Under the pieces are notes generated by a model. The model had not been told where the DNA came from and did no database searches. It saw nothing but the letters and a program-made list of their open reading frames with translations. The translations under genes were made by a program, and so were the position numbers. A stretch of 64,000 nt of DNA, from NCBI RefSeq assembly GCF_041260155.1, contig NC_091944.1, positions 28,090,332 through 28,154,331 on the forward strand. Direction: 5' to 3'. The stretch comes from Ptychodera flava. Its lineage: Eukaryota > Hemichordata > Enteropneusta > Ptychoderidae. Each line of letters starts with the position of its first letter. Positions within the stretch are counted from its first letter, which is position 1. Positions 12,261 to 25,680 of the stretch are shown piece after piece.

Positions 12261-15200
12261 AGAAAATAACACTTTTTTTTCTATAGTACGTTAAAAACAC
12301 GGTCAGAGTTGCAAAACGAGATTCCTTTGGCAGACTCTGATAGGAAGATAATTATTTGGAAAAACAAAATATTTTAATTGTGAGTAAATCAATTTTTATA
12401 GTGAATTTGCCAATGTAGGAATTAATTTTGTAGATCAACTATACAGGCAAGATGGGCATAAAATTACTTGAAACTGTATTAAAAACAGAAGAGTTCCCAA
12501 TACCTCGATTAGCAGATGATTTGGGTGATGAATGTCATTCCTGTAAGAATTGTAAATAAAACAGACTTTCAGAGGAAGCAACAATGTATTTAATGAATGA
12601 TCCTGTTACCTTAAGTTAATATACAATCGAAATAGTTAGCCAGAAAATAACAGAAAATATGTTCAGCTAGCCTCGAAAAGAATCTTATTTTTCACTTGTC
12701 TTTAATATGCAGATTAACTTATGGCGAGAGTAGTATCAGTAACCATTTGAAATAACTGTTGATACAAAACGGCGAAATTTTCAATCGAAGATTCTGCATA
12801 ATATTATGGTCACAAACGGTAACCTGTATGAAATAGAAATACTAAGTTTTCACAACTCTTTCAACATGTAACTATATTTTGGATAAAGATGTTATATAAC
12901 AACATGGGGTTGTAAATTAGATTTGTATAGTAGACTGGAATCATGGAAAATAATCCTTGGAGACCAAACTCTTTCATGTCTTGCCAACTTCCTTATTCTT
13001 CTCGGTAAGAGATTTATCCACATCGGTTGTTATACAAATACGTATGTAGAATTTATGAATTTATTGCATACAAAACATCTGTACAAGTTTATACAGAGAA
13101 ACGAATATAATATCGCAAACAGAAATAACAAGCATAATTTGCATATTCAGAAATGGAGAAGTTTCTTGAGACTTGACGTAGGCCCGATGAAAAGGTGATG
13201 TGTATTTACTTTTTCTCTTGATTTAATGAGTGAATTTTAAGCTTTTTAGACTCCTATTTAATAAATCTAGTTTTTGTGTGTGTAATTTCCTGTTAGACTC
13301 TAATATAAAGTTTGCAAACAAGTGCGGATGCTCTGCCTCTTAAAAATTATATATGTAATCTCACAATGCGAGTATAGTCCGATCGCCATTCTTACTATCC
13401 CATCAAATAGTCTAGGAATTAGTATTTATTTAAGAAAATGTAAGACATATACTAGGGTAGACCTATTACTGTATAGACTGTATTCGTCATTTACAATGGC
13501 GCGAACAAATTGTTGTTTATTTTTTATGTCGTCTGAAGCAGTGTCTTACAGTCACCGATGCGCATGCACAGAAAACATCTCAGTTGTGCATGATTTCGAT
13601 CAACTACTGTTATTTATTTGTGGGGCTCATTTACAAGCATCGCACAAACATTATTTTGCATTTTTAGTCAACAAAAAATTTTTTCAAAATTTTTACACCA
13701 AATTTAAAGTGATCCTCATTATTGTTAGCAACAAAGGAACATCTCAGCGAGTGTATTTTGACCAGTTTTGCGCCCTTTTTGTAAAACCTCTTTTGCCGGC
13801 TGCAGGCAGATTGGTTTTCAAGCAATACGATGAAAATCAAACTGTTTACGGTAGCATAAATCAAAAGCAGTATTTTCTTTAAACCCTCCCTCGAAAACGA
13901 TAGGAATAAATTGCGAGCGCATTTACATTGCATATTTTTGTGTGGTTTTTTACCTGGTTGGAGGTGAAGTGTAAGGAAAATTCAAGGACATCGAATACGT
14001 TTTGAAGGTGCCTTAACTCAATGCATGCTTTCGTATATGACGTGAACTGGTCAAATGTGGTCTTATAGCCATCAATCTTCGTTGAACGATTGATTTGTTT
14101 GACGTAATTCATATCAATATGGCCTTCATTTTGAACGATGTAATACGCAGTGACGCTTCTATAATTTTTCACACGGTCCGGCACTATTTAATGGAGAATA
14201 ATGTACACTCGGGACTGAAGTGCCATTCTTGTCTTAGTACGCTGAAATATATCAATAAAAGATGGAATGCAACCAAGAGAAAATATCATTTAGGCGGATA
14301 TTTTCCTGCCAATGCCATTAGAAACATGACTGAAGCTTGGAAATTGGAGTCAAAAACGCAGCGTGTACACTTCACTTCACTTCTGAAAGTGAAATTTCTT
14401 GCCAATTGTTGTGAGTGATAAGAAAGCTATAATAACTTCTACGCCCACGAGTGCGGTGTTCTTTGCAGACATTTTACTAGCAGACAGAAAAGACTTAGTG
14501 CAAGTTTGTATTCGAATACAGGTCTAGGGTGTCTTGAACAACTTTCAGAACCAGTTTTCCTTTATGCCTCCTTCCTAAAAGGTCGCATGGTCCATATCTA
14601 CAGGTATTTGAAGTACTGGCGGATTTCGACACGGAGTAGTATCTGTTTAAATTCCTTCAGGTAGGTTTTCAGCAACTGTATTACCGATGTATCTACAAGA
14701 TCGCGATTTGCATGAAAAGTGGTATAAAAAAGGCCCAAGTCTTCTCTTACAATATGCTGAAACCACATTTACATCCACATTTACGAGCGGAACTTTGAAA
14801 TTATATTTGAATTTCAACAATGACTTATAATTCCTAGATCAACAAGCATATTTATTTATTCTGATATTAAGATTTCACTAAATATCTCAAAATGGAGGCA
14901 ATGGTTGGAAATATTATAAGTGCACTGAAAGTGGAGAGGGAGATGTATTAGTCGTCGTGAGTATCACTTTAAGAAAACTTGTATATGCATCTGTGATTTA
15001 CATGTCTTTGCTTGGAATATAAATACCAACCTCAATACCACTATATAGTTCCCGTACAACTCACTGATACTGCTTCCAAGAAGTCCTCCAGGTGAGAATT
15101 CATGAGTAAACACAAGGCATTACAATGTTCGCTTCTTGTAAGTTTACATATCTTCTGCAACAAGATGAAGTTTTGTTTACAGGCGAACATCATCAGAATT

Positions 15201-18200
15201 TACTGACAGTGACGTTAGTTTGTTGTAATAATTGATGCTGTGTGCTGTATATTGCCTTGATTGTCGGGCATCCCTAGCGCCGTCTTGCGCTGAGAATGAA
15301 GTCCGATTTCTAAGGCAGAGTCTTACGTTGGTTCGGTGTTTATTCACTCCACGGCTGTTGTTAATATTATCGCGTCATATTTTCCGAAAAACTTTCCAGT
15401 TTAGGTTAAGCGCCTGTATCGTGTCACTGATTCCAGCGATAAGATATTGCAAAATTATAGTCCTGGCCTATGCTGTCGGCAAGTTTTGTCGTCACTCAAC
15501 CGCCAAGTCCCTTACTGACAACATGAATATCTCGTAGGCTTATTAATAGATTGCTTATACCAAACAAGGTCATTCTCTTAAAAGACGACAAATACAGACA
15601 TACTCTCATAATTGTTTCGCAGGCTCCAGCTTTCTCATTACATATAGTGTACATTAAAAAAATCAGGATACCAGCATACTTGGGTTAAAACAATAGCTAC
15701 AAGATTTTCTTAACAACACAAAAATAGACTTCAAAGCTAAGAAGCCTCATTGTTGTGCGCGTATGACACGTACTTTCTAGAGGTAGCGGTCCTGGAGTAC
15801 AATTTAGTTTCCCAGGGCGTTTCTGTCTACGGAGGGAGGTGTGACTTCCTAACGCAATTAGACTATGGCATGTACTTATTGCATTTTAAGTGTGCCATGC
15901 ACGTCATATACCTTTTGTTTCTCACAACATGAAATACAAGAAGTAAGAAAACCCTCGCAAACTATATCGTCATCTCATGAACTTATTTTCGAGATTTCCC
16001 GTTCACTCCGCTTCTGTTTCAATATTAAAACCTTGCTCCGCTTATTGCCTACCCATCAAACATGCTAATTTCCACAGATAGGTCAGTATACCCTCGCTTG
16101 CTATATGTTACCTCTAATGAACAGGGGCAGCAGAACGATAAATGTTTTTTTGTTTGCTTGGAGAAAGCAAACTGACACATGTACAAATAAACAAATATTC
16201 TAAAGAAATTACGACAAAGCTCAAGACACTAAATATAAATAAATGAATAACGGATTTTATTAAGTTTTATACTCCCACAAGAAATTTGTAGAACATATAG
16301 ACTCTCATGTAGGCTACATCATAATATGTCGTAAAACACAAACATCCCTAGATTGTAGCTGGAATATGCCGACTTTTGAGACAGCTTACATCCGTTGACG
16401 AAGCTAAAGGATGTTTGCAATGATAAGATAATTGCTAAGTTCTATATGAAATTTAGGTATTTTGGTACACATTTGGTCACGGCATAAACATGAATTTAAA
16501 AACCTTAGGAAAGTTTGCCAATCACAGATAAATGATGTTTCTTTTATAAATAAAGGATCTCTTTTCTGAAGGTAGACGAAATTTTTCTTTGTGGCATCCT
16601 TTTAAATGTTATATCCACTAACAAATGTTGCTCTTTTATTTAGGCATACCATTGAAAATTAAGTAAGTGTTTCCGTTCTTCACATTGTTAAGTCTTGCAT
16701 ATGTTGTCTTCAACTCAAAACGTTTGTTTTCCGCTACAATTTCACTTCTGTAAAACCTTCAAATGTGCATGTGGTAAAAATGTAATATTGTACGAGTGTG
16801 TCGTTGGTTTTTGTAGGCGCATCTCTAGCCTCAATCACTGAACACTCTCTGTCTGTAGGCTCTGGCCTTTACCCTGTCAAGAATTTGCCATTGTCTTTGC
16901 TTCCTCGGAAGTGTATAGTGTCCCCTGATCTCGCCTTTCGTCCTAGGTACGCATGCGCAACACATCACACTATTTCTTTTTTTGTCTTTTTGCGTTCCGG
17001 GGTCGGGATCAACTTGCCGCCGTCCTTCATTAACTCGTAAGTATCATGTATTAATATTACTATGTAAATATGGCATCGATATTATCAGTAACCTACACTT
17101 ATAATTTACATGAAGATTCGGATCGAGATTTATATTGCTGAGAATTGAAAATCACTGGCTGTAGTATCACGCTGCTGTAAAATGCAGATAATAATAAGAG
17201 CGTATTGCAATTTGTAATATACTTGAGAACAGGTCTCTTCGCCGACTATGTGATGCATCGTCACAGCGATCAAACTGTGCATTTACAGATGAAGTTCGTG
17301 TTCCAAAGTCGCTAGCATGCAGTGTTGCTCTATTCTGTGCAATAAATAACTTCCATAAATTATGCAGGTTCAAGTAATGTTGACGTCGTGTGATATTCGC
17401 GGAAATAAGCACGAACGCCTAGGTTCATAGTGGAGGTAGCAGTAGTTATAGTTCATTAGATTAACTGTCTTTTTGCAAGGAAGCATGACTTATGTCAACT
17501 GACCAGTTGTGTTATCATTCCTGTGCATGGAGGGTAACCGGGTCGGCATGAAAGCCACAGCTTTTGAATTGCTATAGATTTCCACTCGTTGAGTGCAAAA
17601 GTGATATGTTTACCTTTGTTATCAGTTCAAAGTCACACCTCCCGAACCTTTGAAGTTTCAAAGTAATCAAAAACCGAAAGCAATGTCATAATATTGAGCA
17701 AAGTATTGGGCAGAAAGCGGTACCTTTTTCTCATCTTCCTTGTAGGGATTCGATGAAAAATGTCTGCTAATTTTTTTTGTTTTTACCCAAAACATTCACC
17801 TGGTTCCAAAACCTACAACATTTCGATGTCCGTACATTTTGGTGCGGCAGACGGGCAACCACTTTTGTTTGATTAATTAATTTTGTAGTTGCCACGTCAT
17901 CAGGGGCAGCCGGCAACCCAACACCATCGGTCTATACATCGTTACCTTTATTCATCGAGTGTCTAATGTTCAGTACTTCGTCTTTGCTACATGTACCAAA
18001 GTTACAACTGGATAAAACAGAAATGGCATAGGTTAATGTACGTTCGAATATTCAAGCACCCGCATTATTAAAATGTTCTATTTCCTCAAACAGTGTCAGA
18101 TTTCGATGGTGGTAACAACATGGCCTAACAGGTTTGTCTCTGTACATATGCATAGGCAGTTCGTAAACAATCCAAAATGACGCGTTGGTAGCGTATATGT

Positions 18201-18377
18201 TTGCAGTAAAATGTCACGTCTGACTCTGCTTGGACTGAACAATATCAGCAAACAGAAATAATGTATTGTACTCGAAATAATTTCTAAATGAGGACTTTAT
18301 AATTTTTCCCGGGATAGAATGGCCAAAGCACTTAAAGCGTTGAAGCATTATCGAAATAAATATTTCAACGGACTTAA
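12261..18377. other. AT-rich region without supported genes
   Basis: Several open frames of 60-186 codons occur here (the longest at 13322-13882), but none has a domain, coding-like composition or convincing splice partners. A short stretch near 16960-17035 contains both a GTAAGT donor-like site on the plus strand and a 24-codon open tail on the minus strand; I could not choose between them. Confidence 0.4.
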
Positions 18378-19952
18378 GGGAGCGTTCAGTTATTACGGCC
18401 GGGGGTGGGCCGGCAAAATCCACAGGGGTGTTACCTCAAATTTGAAAACTGCAAAGGGGGTTCATGTATTTTTCAAACAGCTCAGAGAGGGGGGTCAGTT
18501 AATTTTCATAAGTATCCGACCCGTCAAAAAGCAGTTTCAGTGTTCAGAAATATTCTGGGAGATAAAAATGATTCGCTGCATGATTTCATTCTCTGAAGTC
18601 ATTTATAAACTGTAAATCTGAACAAAAGTGTCATTATCTGTCACATGAACATCTTGACTTGGCATCTTTGAGGCTTGTCTTATTGTAAATCGAGTTCATT
18701 GAGGGTAATGAATAATTCCTATTACTGACATATTTGAGGTATAGCAAGTTTTGTCAGGGAATTATTTAACAATTACCTGTACACTACTAGTACCACAAGA
18801 AGTTAAATAATACTTTTAGGTGAAATTCTAATATCATAATTGTTGTCAACATCTGAACTTTCAAATACCCTTTTTGAATCAAGTACTTTTGTATCAATTA
18901 TCAAACACCTTTAAAAGCACAAATTAAATTAGTTTAGCACTGTAAAAAATTCTTCATAGATTTCCCATAGACTTCGGTGTATAGTTAATCAACATTTCGG
19001 TGAGATTCCAAAAAATTCAATTTCTTGCACACATATCAACCTTTAACTATCTTAGTCTAACTAAGTACTTTAAAATGAATTATCAAACGTCTATAAATAC
19101 ACAGTCTTAGATAGTTTTGTATTGGAAAAAAATTATTCAGTTTCCTCATAGATTCCAATGTATTGTAGATGAACATTTTCAGTGAAATTCCAAAATCAGA
19201 TTTCTTGTACACATAATATGCACCTATAACCATCATATTCTAATCAAGTACAATTATGTTAATTTGTTAATTATCTAACGTCTGTATATGCTCAAGTATA
19301 GCAAGTTTTTCATTTAAAAAACAAATTATTCACAATTTTATAATAGACTCCCATGTATAATATATGAACATTTTTGGTGAATTTCTAAAGTCATTTTTTT
19401 TGTCCACATACCATTAATTTATAACAACCCTATTCCAATTAAGTAAATTTATGTCAGTTTTCAAATATCTATAAATGCACATATATAGTTTTGTATTTAA
19501 AAAGTATTACATAGTTTTCTCATACACTACCATGTATAGTGAATCAACATTATCAGCTGATTATCAATTAAATCAAAATATCAAAATTTTGTACACACAT
19601 GCTTCCGCAAAAATATTGCGATCCATCTGTAATTTTTGTCCAATCACTTTTAGGGGTAATTTCAGAATTGTAGCAAATAAGAAATGGAAATTTGAACATT
19701 AATACCTTGGGAGTTTGTAAGGAGTGTCATTTATGAGAAACTTTTTTGTGGGGAATATACTCCCTCCCCCGAGGTGTTTGTGTGTGCAACTTTACTCAAG
19801 CAATGTGTGTGGGGGGGGGGTCATAAAATTTTTGTCATCTTAAAAGGGGGGCATCAATTTTTTGTGCAATTGGTAGGGGGGTTCACTTAGTTTGACTGAT
19901 GCGCAGGAAGAATTTGCCGGCCCACCTCCAGCCATAATAACTGAACGCTCCC
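18378..19952. mobile_element. 1.6 kb inverted-repeat DNA element (non-autonomous)
   Basis: The left end starts GGGAGCGTTCAGTTATTACG and the right end, read inverted, starts GGGAGCGTTCAGTTATTATG. The match runs about 40 bp with three mismatches. TAA directly abuts both ends (18375-18377 and 19953-19955), consistent with a 3 bp target duplication. G-rich termini with a TWA duplication are typical of PIF/Harbinger elements (family knowledge); the assignment is inference. There is no transposase frame. G-rich subterminal stretches are shared with other copies, and the centre holds tandem repeats of about 187 bp. Confidence 0.7.
18780..19600. repeat. About four tandem units of ~187 bp inside the element
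   Basis: Recurring landmarks are CATAGA-CCCATG-type starts at about 18952, 19141, 19335 and 19515, each followed by GAACATTTT/CAACATTT and a TTCTTGTACACATA-like string. Spacing varies from 180 to 195 bp and units are clearly diverged from one another. Confidence 0.65.
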
Positions 19953-20050
19953 TAACGTATGGAAGAAGTATAAGCTTATGAGCATTCAGGACCGGGAAAA
20001 ACGAGAAGCTAGCTTTCGAGCAATGTTTGGAAATCTTCAGGTCAAGAACA

Positions 20051-20464
20051 ATACAACCGTTTTCAGAATTAGAGCGCGAAGCCACTGCAGTGAACTGCAA
20101 TAAAACTGCTTACACTAATTAGTTTCAGCTGTAGCCGTGGCCACTTTGGTGTTGAACAAGGCTACTTGATAAAGACCAAAAAGTCTGCGTGTACAAAGGC
20201 GAAACTAGCTCTGTCTGAGGCTCGAGTTGTAAATGAGAGTTTACGATTGGCACCCTGTGTTCAAGATTAAGATACAATGTAACATTACCATGCACTGGTC
20301 CATGTACAAATCTTTTTTATTTCAACTTCCCCAGACAAACTGTCTGCATGGGACAAAGAATGTTGTCGACGGCAGGCTGGCTACAGCTGAAACTAATTAG
20401 TGTGAGCAGTTTTATTGCAGTTCACTGCAGTGGCTTCGCGCTCTAATTCTGAAAAGGGTTGTAT
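20051..20464. repeat. Inverted repeat, 86 bp arms, 242 bp spacer
   Basis: The left arm 20051-20136 and right arm 20379-20464 are near-perfect reverse complements. For example, AGAGCGCGAAGCCACTGCAG on the left is CTGCAGTGGCTTCGCGCTCT on the right. It may be a foldback element. No target duplication was identified. Confidence 0.85.
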
Positions 20465-20540
20465 GTTTGCGGGTTCTTGCTGTCGGATCGAGCGATGGTA
20501 CGTGATATAATTTGTTTGTAGGTATGCTTCCTCACTGTAA

Positions 20541-20769
20541 CTACAGTGACGTAGGCGGTGACCTCTCAACTTACAAACACAAACTGAGATATTGTGACCG
20601 GCATCCGCGCCCCTAGCTGCAGTACAGTAGCTCGAGGTTTTGCCTGGGTATTTGGGTCAGACGGCGAAACCAGGCAAAACCTCGAGCTATGCAGCTAGGG
20701 GCGCGGATGCCGGCCACAATATCTCAGTTTGTGTTTATAAGTTGAGAGGTCACCGCTGTGTCACTGTAG
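20541..20769. repeat. Long hairpin, ~105 bp arms, 22 bp loop
   Basis: Left arm 20541-20647 and right arm 20670-20769 are complementary with few mismatches (GGCATCCGCGCCCCTAGCTG versus its inverse). The arms are GC-rich compared with the surroundings. Transcribed, it would form a long double-stranded stem; as DNA it is a foldback or MITE candidate. Confidence 0.85.
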
Positions 20770-22503
20770 TGACGTTCTGCAGTGAGCCTCGACCAACAGT
20801 TTTACGCTAGCAAAATGGCGGTCTCTGGGTAGTCATGTCGGTTAAAGCTACAGAAAAGGTGATATTTAAGTGCATTTTAAGCGGATTTCTGGTGAGTCCC
20901 TACTAACCAAGTTGTCGATGAGTGTTGGCAATTTGTAATTTGGATGGAAGCTTTTCGAAATATCGCCGAACAAAGTTGCGACACGGGTGCTGTCGGGCGT
21001 AACGTGGACATTAGTCTACGCAGTTTCCCATAGCTGTGGTGGCGAGGTTTAAATCGTAAAAGTCAAAACCAGCCCGTAAAACGCATGAATTCCGTCTGAA
21101 AACACCACAGCTATGGACCCACAGCTAGGTAGTGACATGACCCTTAAACAGAACATGCAGCGCACTAGCATACTACGGAGTATATGAACAAAGGAACAGA
21201 GAGATCGCAATACCTGTAGGCTTATCTCGCTTATAATATAAACTTAAATCGTAATATTTTCAAAGTAAGATACAAGATTATTGCTGACTACTTGATTAAT
21301 ATGGCATTACTGATGGTGTTTAAAACAGTGATTTCTATTATAATTTTACTCACTGTACAAAAGATAGTGCTGAGGTTTTCGGCAGATGGAATTCTACTTA
21401 TTGCGACGGTGAAACCCTGTGACAACACGCTGCCCGATGTCACTCTCAACTGGCTACGCATATGTTACATCCTCGCTTCTCGAAATATACTAGTAGTTGT
21501 CAATATGCAGTGTTGCAGGTGTAGGTGCCAATCACTTGAGGTTGATTCACCGTCATGTCTTACCTTTTACCATTGCACCATCTTCATCAAATGTGCAATT
21601 GAGCCGTTTTAGTACTTGAACGGAAGGATCAAGTAGAACGCAAACCTGTGTGGTTTGGATGTTATCATTGCCCATGATCTAAAAAATTTCACCCGAAAGG
21701 CGTTGTAAAGTAGTGTTCAGAAATGTGACTAAATTTTGAGGCCTTGGGCAATTAATATCGTGAAAACCTCCCTTCATCTCTGAATATCCTAGCCTACACC
21801 AAAGGACAGTCAGAGAAACCAGAATTGCGATAAGCCCCGACCAAAAAGAGTCGAAAGCTGTGGTTTTGGTAGCCATGCCTTGAATGTTTATATCCTATTG
21901 CATATGTTTGTTATATTATAGACCGTCATAGGATTACTCAGGGCTTTCGTAAAAGTAAGTCTTGTTCAATCTTCCCGCCATTTGCAACAGTAAGCTCTTG
22001 GCACATTAACGAGTGTCGAGAGACACACATCTAGAAAGTATATAAAATATTTCTCTATCATTCGCCTACTATTTGCAAAACTGTCTTACGTGTATTCACT
22101 TAAACTAGAAATACATACTCACAATACTACAGCGGATCTTTTGTGACAGCTTAATGAATGAAGTACTACTGATCATTATTTCAATTACGGTGGCGTTGCA
22201 CTTAACCAAATAACTTTCTTCAAAGCAATATTTCTTATTAAGAATGTACAGTTAAGTATTGTAGCAATGGTTACTCAAAGAATGAAGGCGTTACATAATT
22301 GAATAAAGGGGTAACATAGTTTGGGTAGAAAATCTCAATTTCGGTATTTATGATAAACATTGAAGTAAAAAAACAAATCTTTCGAAAAAGTTAATACTCG
22401 AGCTTAATTCTGATATGTCGTTATACTTGCTTAAGGCAAGTATCTTAAATGAGTGGTTTTATATGAGTGTTCTTATCATTTGTGGATAGTGACTTTATTT
22501 GAC
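20770..22503. other. No supported gene; 3' flank of HNMT-like copy A
   Basis: It contains an imperfect inverted pair around CATAGCTGTGGTGG (about 21030) and CCACAGCTATGG (about 21105). The remaining open frames are short and unremarkable. The 3' UTR of copy A on the minus strand would lie next to 22503. Confidence 0.4.
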
Positions 22504-25500
22504 TCATTTTTTGAAAATGACAATGTCTTCCTCATCTGAGTCAAGAATTAATTGACCATCTTTCTCGTAACAACATTCTTCCCGAAAGAATGCCATAAAG
22601 TCACTCAGCGCGTCCTCTGTAACATGTTTTCTGAAGTCAATAATTTGAACAAAAAAGTCAAGCAACATATTTCCATCTTTCGAGTATTCTTTGAAACATT
22701 CATCGACCGAGCAGTAGCTCTTCCTGTACTTAGTGATGATTTCTACATCAGGGAGACTTCGTTGAATCATATGGCGAAAGGAGGCTGATCCTGGACATTC
22801 CCGCGTTCCAAAGTTCATCTCCATTGCCTTCGCATTAACCATCTCTTGAGGACCTTGGTATAAAGAAAAAATGACCAACGCTATATTTATGTTTTAACAA
22901 CGCATAACATAATTACAAATGAGAAACTGGCGCTGTGTGGGGTTACCTTTAAATGTGCGACATTATTATAGATTTACCGTCGAGAACGACATAATTTCCA
23001 TGCGCTAAATACATTACAACTTTACCGAGGCCCGTTGGTTGTTTCCAAGCACCACAAGGCAGGTACCCTTGGTGAATGGCTGTATGTATTTACTTTTGGA
23101 CGGTTTCAAACGACCCATAGGAAGATTGCTGGGATACGCCACGAGCTATTTCCCTCTTTCTCAAGCTGTAAGATGTGTATCCTATGTCTCGCTTCCTATT
23201 GGTGTTTGAAATTGGAAGAAAAGTGATCCTGCCATTGTAAGAAAATGATTACTATCGGGTGCTTTTCAGTCCCAATGACATATAAAAAATTATAAGATTA
23301 TCGTCAATATACCCTAAAAGACGCACATTAGCGCTGCATGTAGCTCTCTGCTCCGCTTTAAGTGATATGCTGTACCTATGTCCTTGTGTATACTTTACTG
23401 TATTTAAGTAATTCACTTCCTCGTCACATTCTTTGTACAATTAATTATACAAATAATTATTTTAATTTCGAGGCAAAATAGTCGAACACATACAGCGGTC
23501 AGCACCAGATAACTTTTTCTTGTACGTTTTAAACGATCTCTGTCTGCTTATCATCATAGCAGACGCAAATTCAACAGCATCAGTGTGTAACTACAGAGAA
23601 ATAAATATCTAATAAAATTGACAAAACTATGTTCGAAAAGACAACTGTCTTTCTTAATGTTTTCTCAATTTGAACATGTATGAGTAGTCTGGCCATAACT
23701 GGTGAATTTTTCTGGGAAAAGAGCGAGCTGTATGTTACATTAAACTCTAATTATTTTATTTTATTAATGTTTTTTAAATATTTTAATGTATTTCAGAAAA
23801 GATAAAGAATGGGTGTAAGTACAAAACTATCACAATGGCAGTGTTTACTTTAGCTACATACATACATACATACATACGTACATACATACATACGTACGTA
23901 CGTACGTACGTTCGTGCGTGCGTGCGTGCGTGCGTGCATGCATGCATGCATGCATACATACATACATACATACGTACGTACGTACGTACGTACGTACCGT
24001 ACGTACGTTCGTGCGTGCGTGCGTGCGTGCGTGCGTGCATGCATGCATGCATGCATACATACATACATACATACATACATACATACATACATACATACAT
24101 ACATACATACGTACGTACGTACGTACGTACGTACATACATACATACATACATACATACATACATACATACATACATACATACATACATACATACACAATC
24201 ATGCAAGCTCAAAATAAATATTTATGCACAAAGACATACTTACCAGCAATCATTGTGTTAACCAGGATTCCTTCTTTTCCAATGTGACCATAAAGATCCG
24301 CGAAAACACTCGCATGATGTGTAATGTGGTAAGCGCTGTGTATTGCGTGAATAATATCGAAGTTGACCTTGACTTGAGCTTTCTTTGCCTCTTTCAGGTA
24401 GTTTTCAATCGTAGTTTGGTTGAACTCAAAGTTTACACTTTTCCAGTCTCCCTGTTCCTGCTTCGATGCAACTAGTAATTTGAACTTTTCTATTTCATCT
24501 GCATCAGGTTCCACTACGATGTAGTTGATGTGGAACTGCTTGTCGGTCATCATATCAATGACTGGAACGTCAGCATCGCCTGTGTAGTAGCAAAATGCCG
24601 ATATTGTTTCCACATTGAATTAATATTGTGAAGCAAGACGAGAAACACACTAACACCAGTATAAGTTGAATGACATTTGTCCCAATATATGTGTGTCGTA
24701 AATTGTACGTCAAGACTGTCCTCACAAGGCCATTCCATTACACTTGCTTAATTTTAGGGAACGTGGCAGGAGGAAGGGGCAGTCGCTTGTGAGAAATTAT
24801 AACCATGGGTGTTTTTGCTTCAGAATATGATATTCCAAAATGTTTTAAACATTATAGAAATTTGGAAGGCAAAATAATGACTTCATAACTTTCCTCTTGT
24901 TACCGTTTAAAAATCGTCTAAACCCCCCCCCCCACATAAAAATCTTTCATCAGCACTCTCTAAAACAAACGTTCCCAATATAATCTCAAAATTGTCACAT
25001 GCTTGTTCCAAGCTTGCGACTGGGTAGACAATTGAAAGCAGAATTTACAGCCTGCTGATGAGAAAATTCCCATCCAAACGTTTCCACACGCTGATAGGGA
25101 AAAGAGGCCAGTACAGTAACCACTTACGAATAACTTTTGGCACGATCATCTTTGTTGGTTACCGCAACCTCACTTGGTAAAGGCGCACGAAGTCTGATTC
25201 AAAAACAGCATCAAGAGAAGTGAAGTTGTATGCATCAATTTTGGTGGCATTTGATTGGGCCTTTCGTTTTGTGCCTGTATATTCAATTCAACAAATATTG
25301 GGATTTAACATTCTTACAGAAGCATGTTGTTTGATCAAATAAATGTGTCCTACATCTCCATTGTAATGTACTTACACATATTACAAAAGGTCCTTGCTCT
25401 GTTTGTACAATCTTTCAAACCAAGTAACATTTCCGAAATCCGCTCCCTCTTTAAGAAAAAGGCGAAATATATACCACATAATATCATTACATACCTTTCC

Positions 25501-25680
25501 CTGTCCCGATGGCTAGTACCTGCAATGAATCTTTCTTGACTTGAAGTGTATCAAAGATAGCTTTGAAGTCTGCCTGTCGCTCATCCGCAGAGTGTAAACG
25601 ATACTTTTGTAAGTGCAAAGTCTATTGAAATATTCCTTTGGATGGTGCTTCAACATTTTAGTATCTTTTTCCATTCTATC
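22504..25680 (-). pseudogene. HNMT-like: HNMT-like methyltransferase copy A, broken
   Basis: Recognisable exons on the minus strand are exon 1 at 25680-25495 (AG acceptor, GTATGT donor), exon 2 at 24579-24244 (donor GTAAGT) and the last exon at about 22827-22504. Exon 2 carries the AdoMet-site acidic residue region (NYIVVEPDADEIEKF) and FDIIHAIHSAY; the last exon has MLLDFFVQIIDF and ends DSDEEDIVIFKK. Compared with copies B and C there is a one-base deletion in exon 1 just after the TYK codons (about 25610), before the glycine-rich AdoMet motif. The short exon 3 (WKEFKEFGRYSRSK in B and C) is missing from the intron. Both defects suggest a pseudogene, though single-base assembly error could explain the first. 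Exon 2 reads open throughout. Confidence 0.7.
23855..24196. repeat. Compound tetranucleotide array (TACA/TACG/TGCG/TGCA)
   Basis: About 340 bp in which the repeat unit passes through TACA, TACG, TGCG, TGCA and back to TACA, and this series occurs twice. Almost every unit has the form T-R-C-R, so pyrimidines and purines alternate nearly throughout. It lies in the copy A intron after exon 2. Pure or simpler tracts occupy the matching place in copies B and C. Confidence 0.95.

Noticed and set aside
13322..13882. 186-codon open frame on the plus strand
   Set aside because: It is Phe/Leu/Cys/Ser-rich AT-type translation with no domain, no coding bias and no splice partners. It is probably chance in AT-rich DNA.
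16798..17040. 80-codon plus-strand frame ending at a GTAAGT donor, and a minus-strand Lys-rich tail
   Set aside because: The two readings compete, neither has a partner exon, and no family is recognised.
23783..24287. Several open frames of 99-150 codons on both strands
   Set aside because: They are translations of the tetranucleotide array. A 4 bp unit without stops is open in every frame, so this is no evidence of coding. The same applies to 36064-36354 and 32649-32993.
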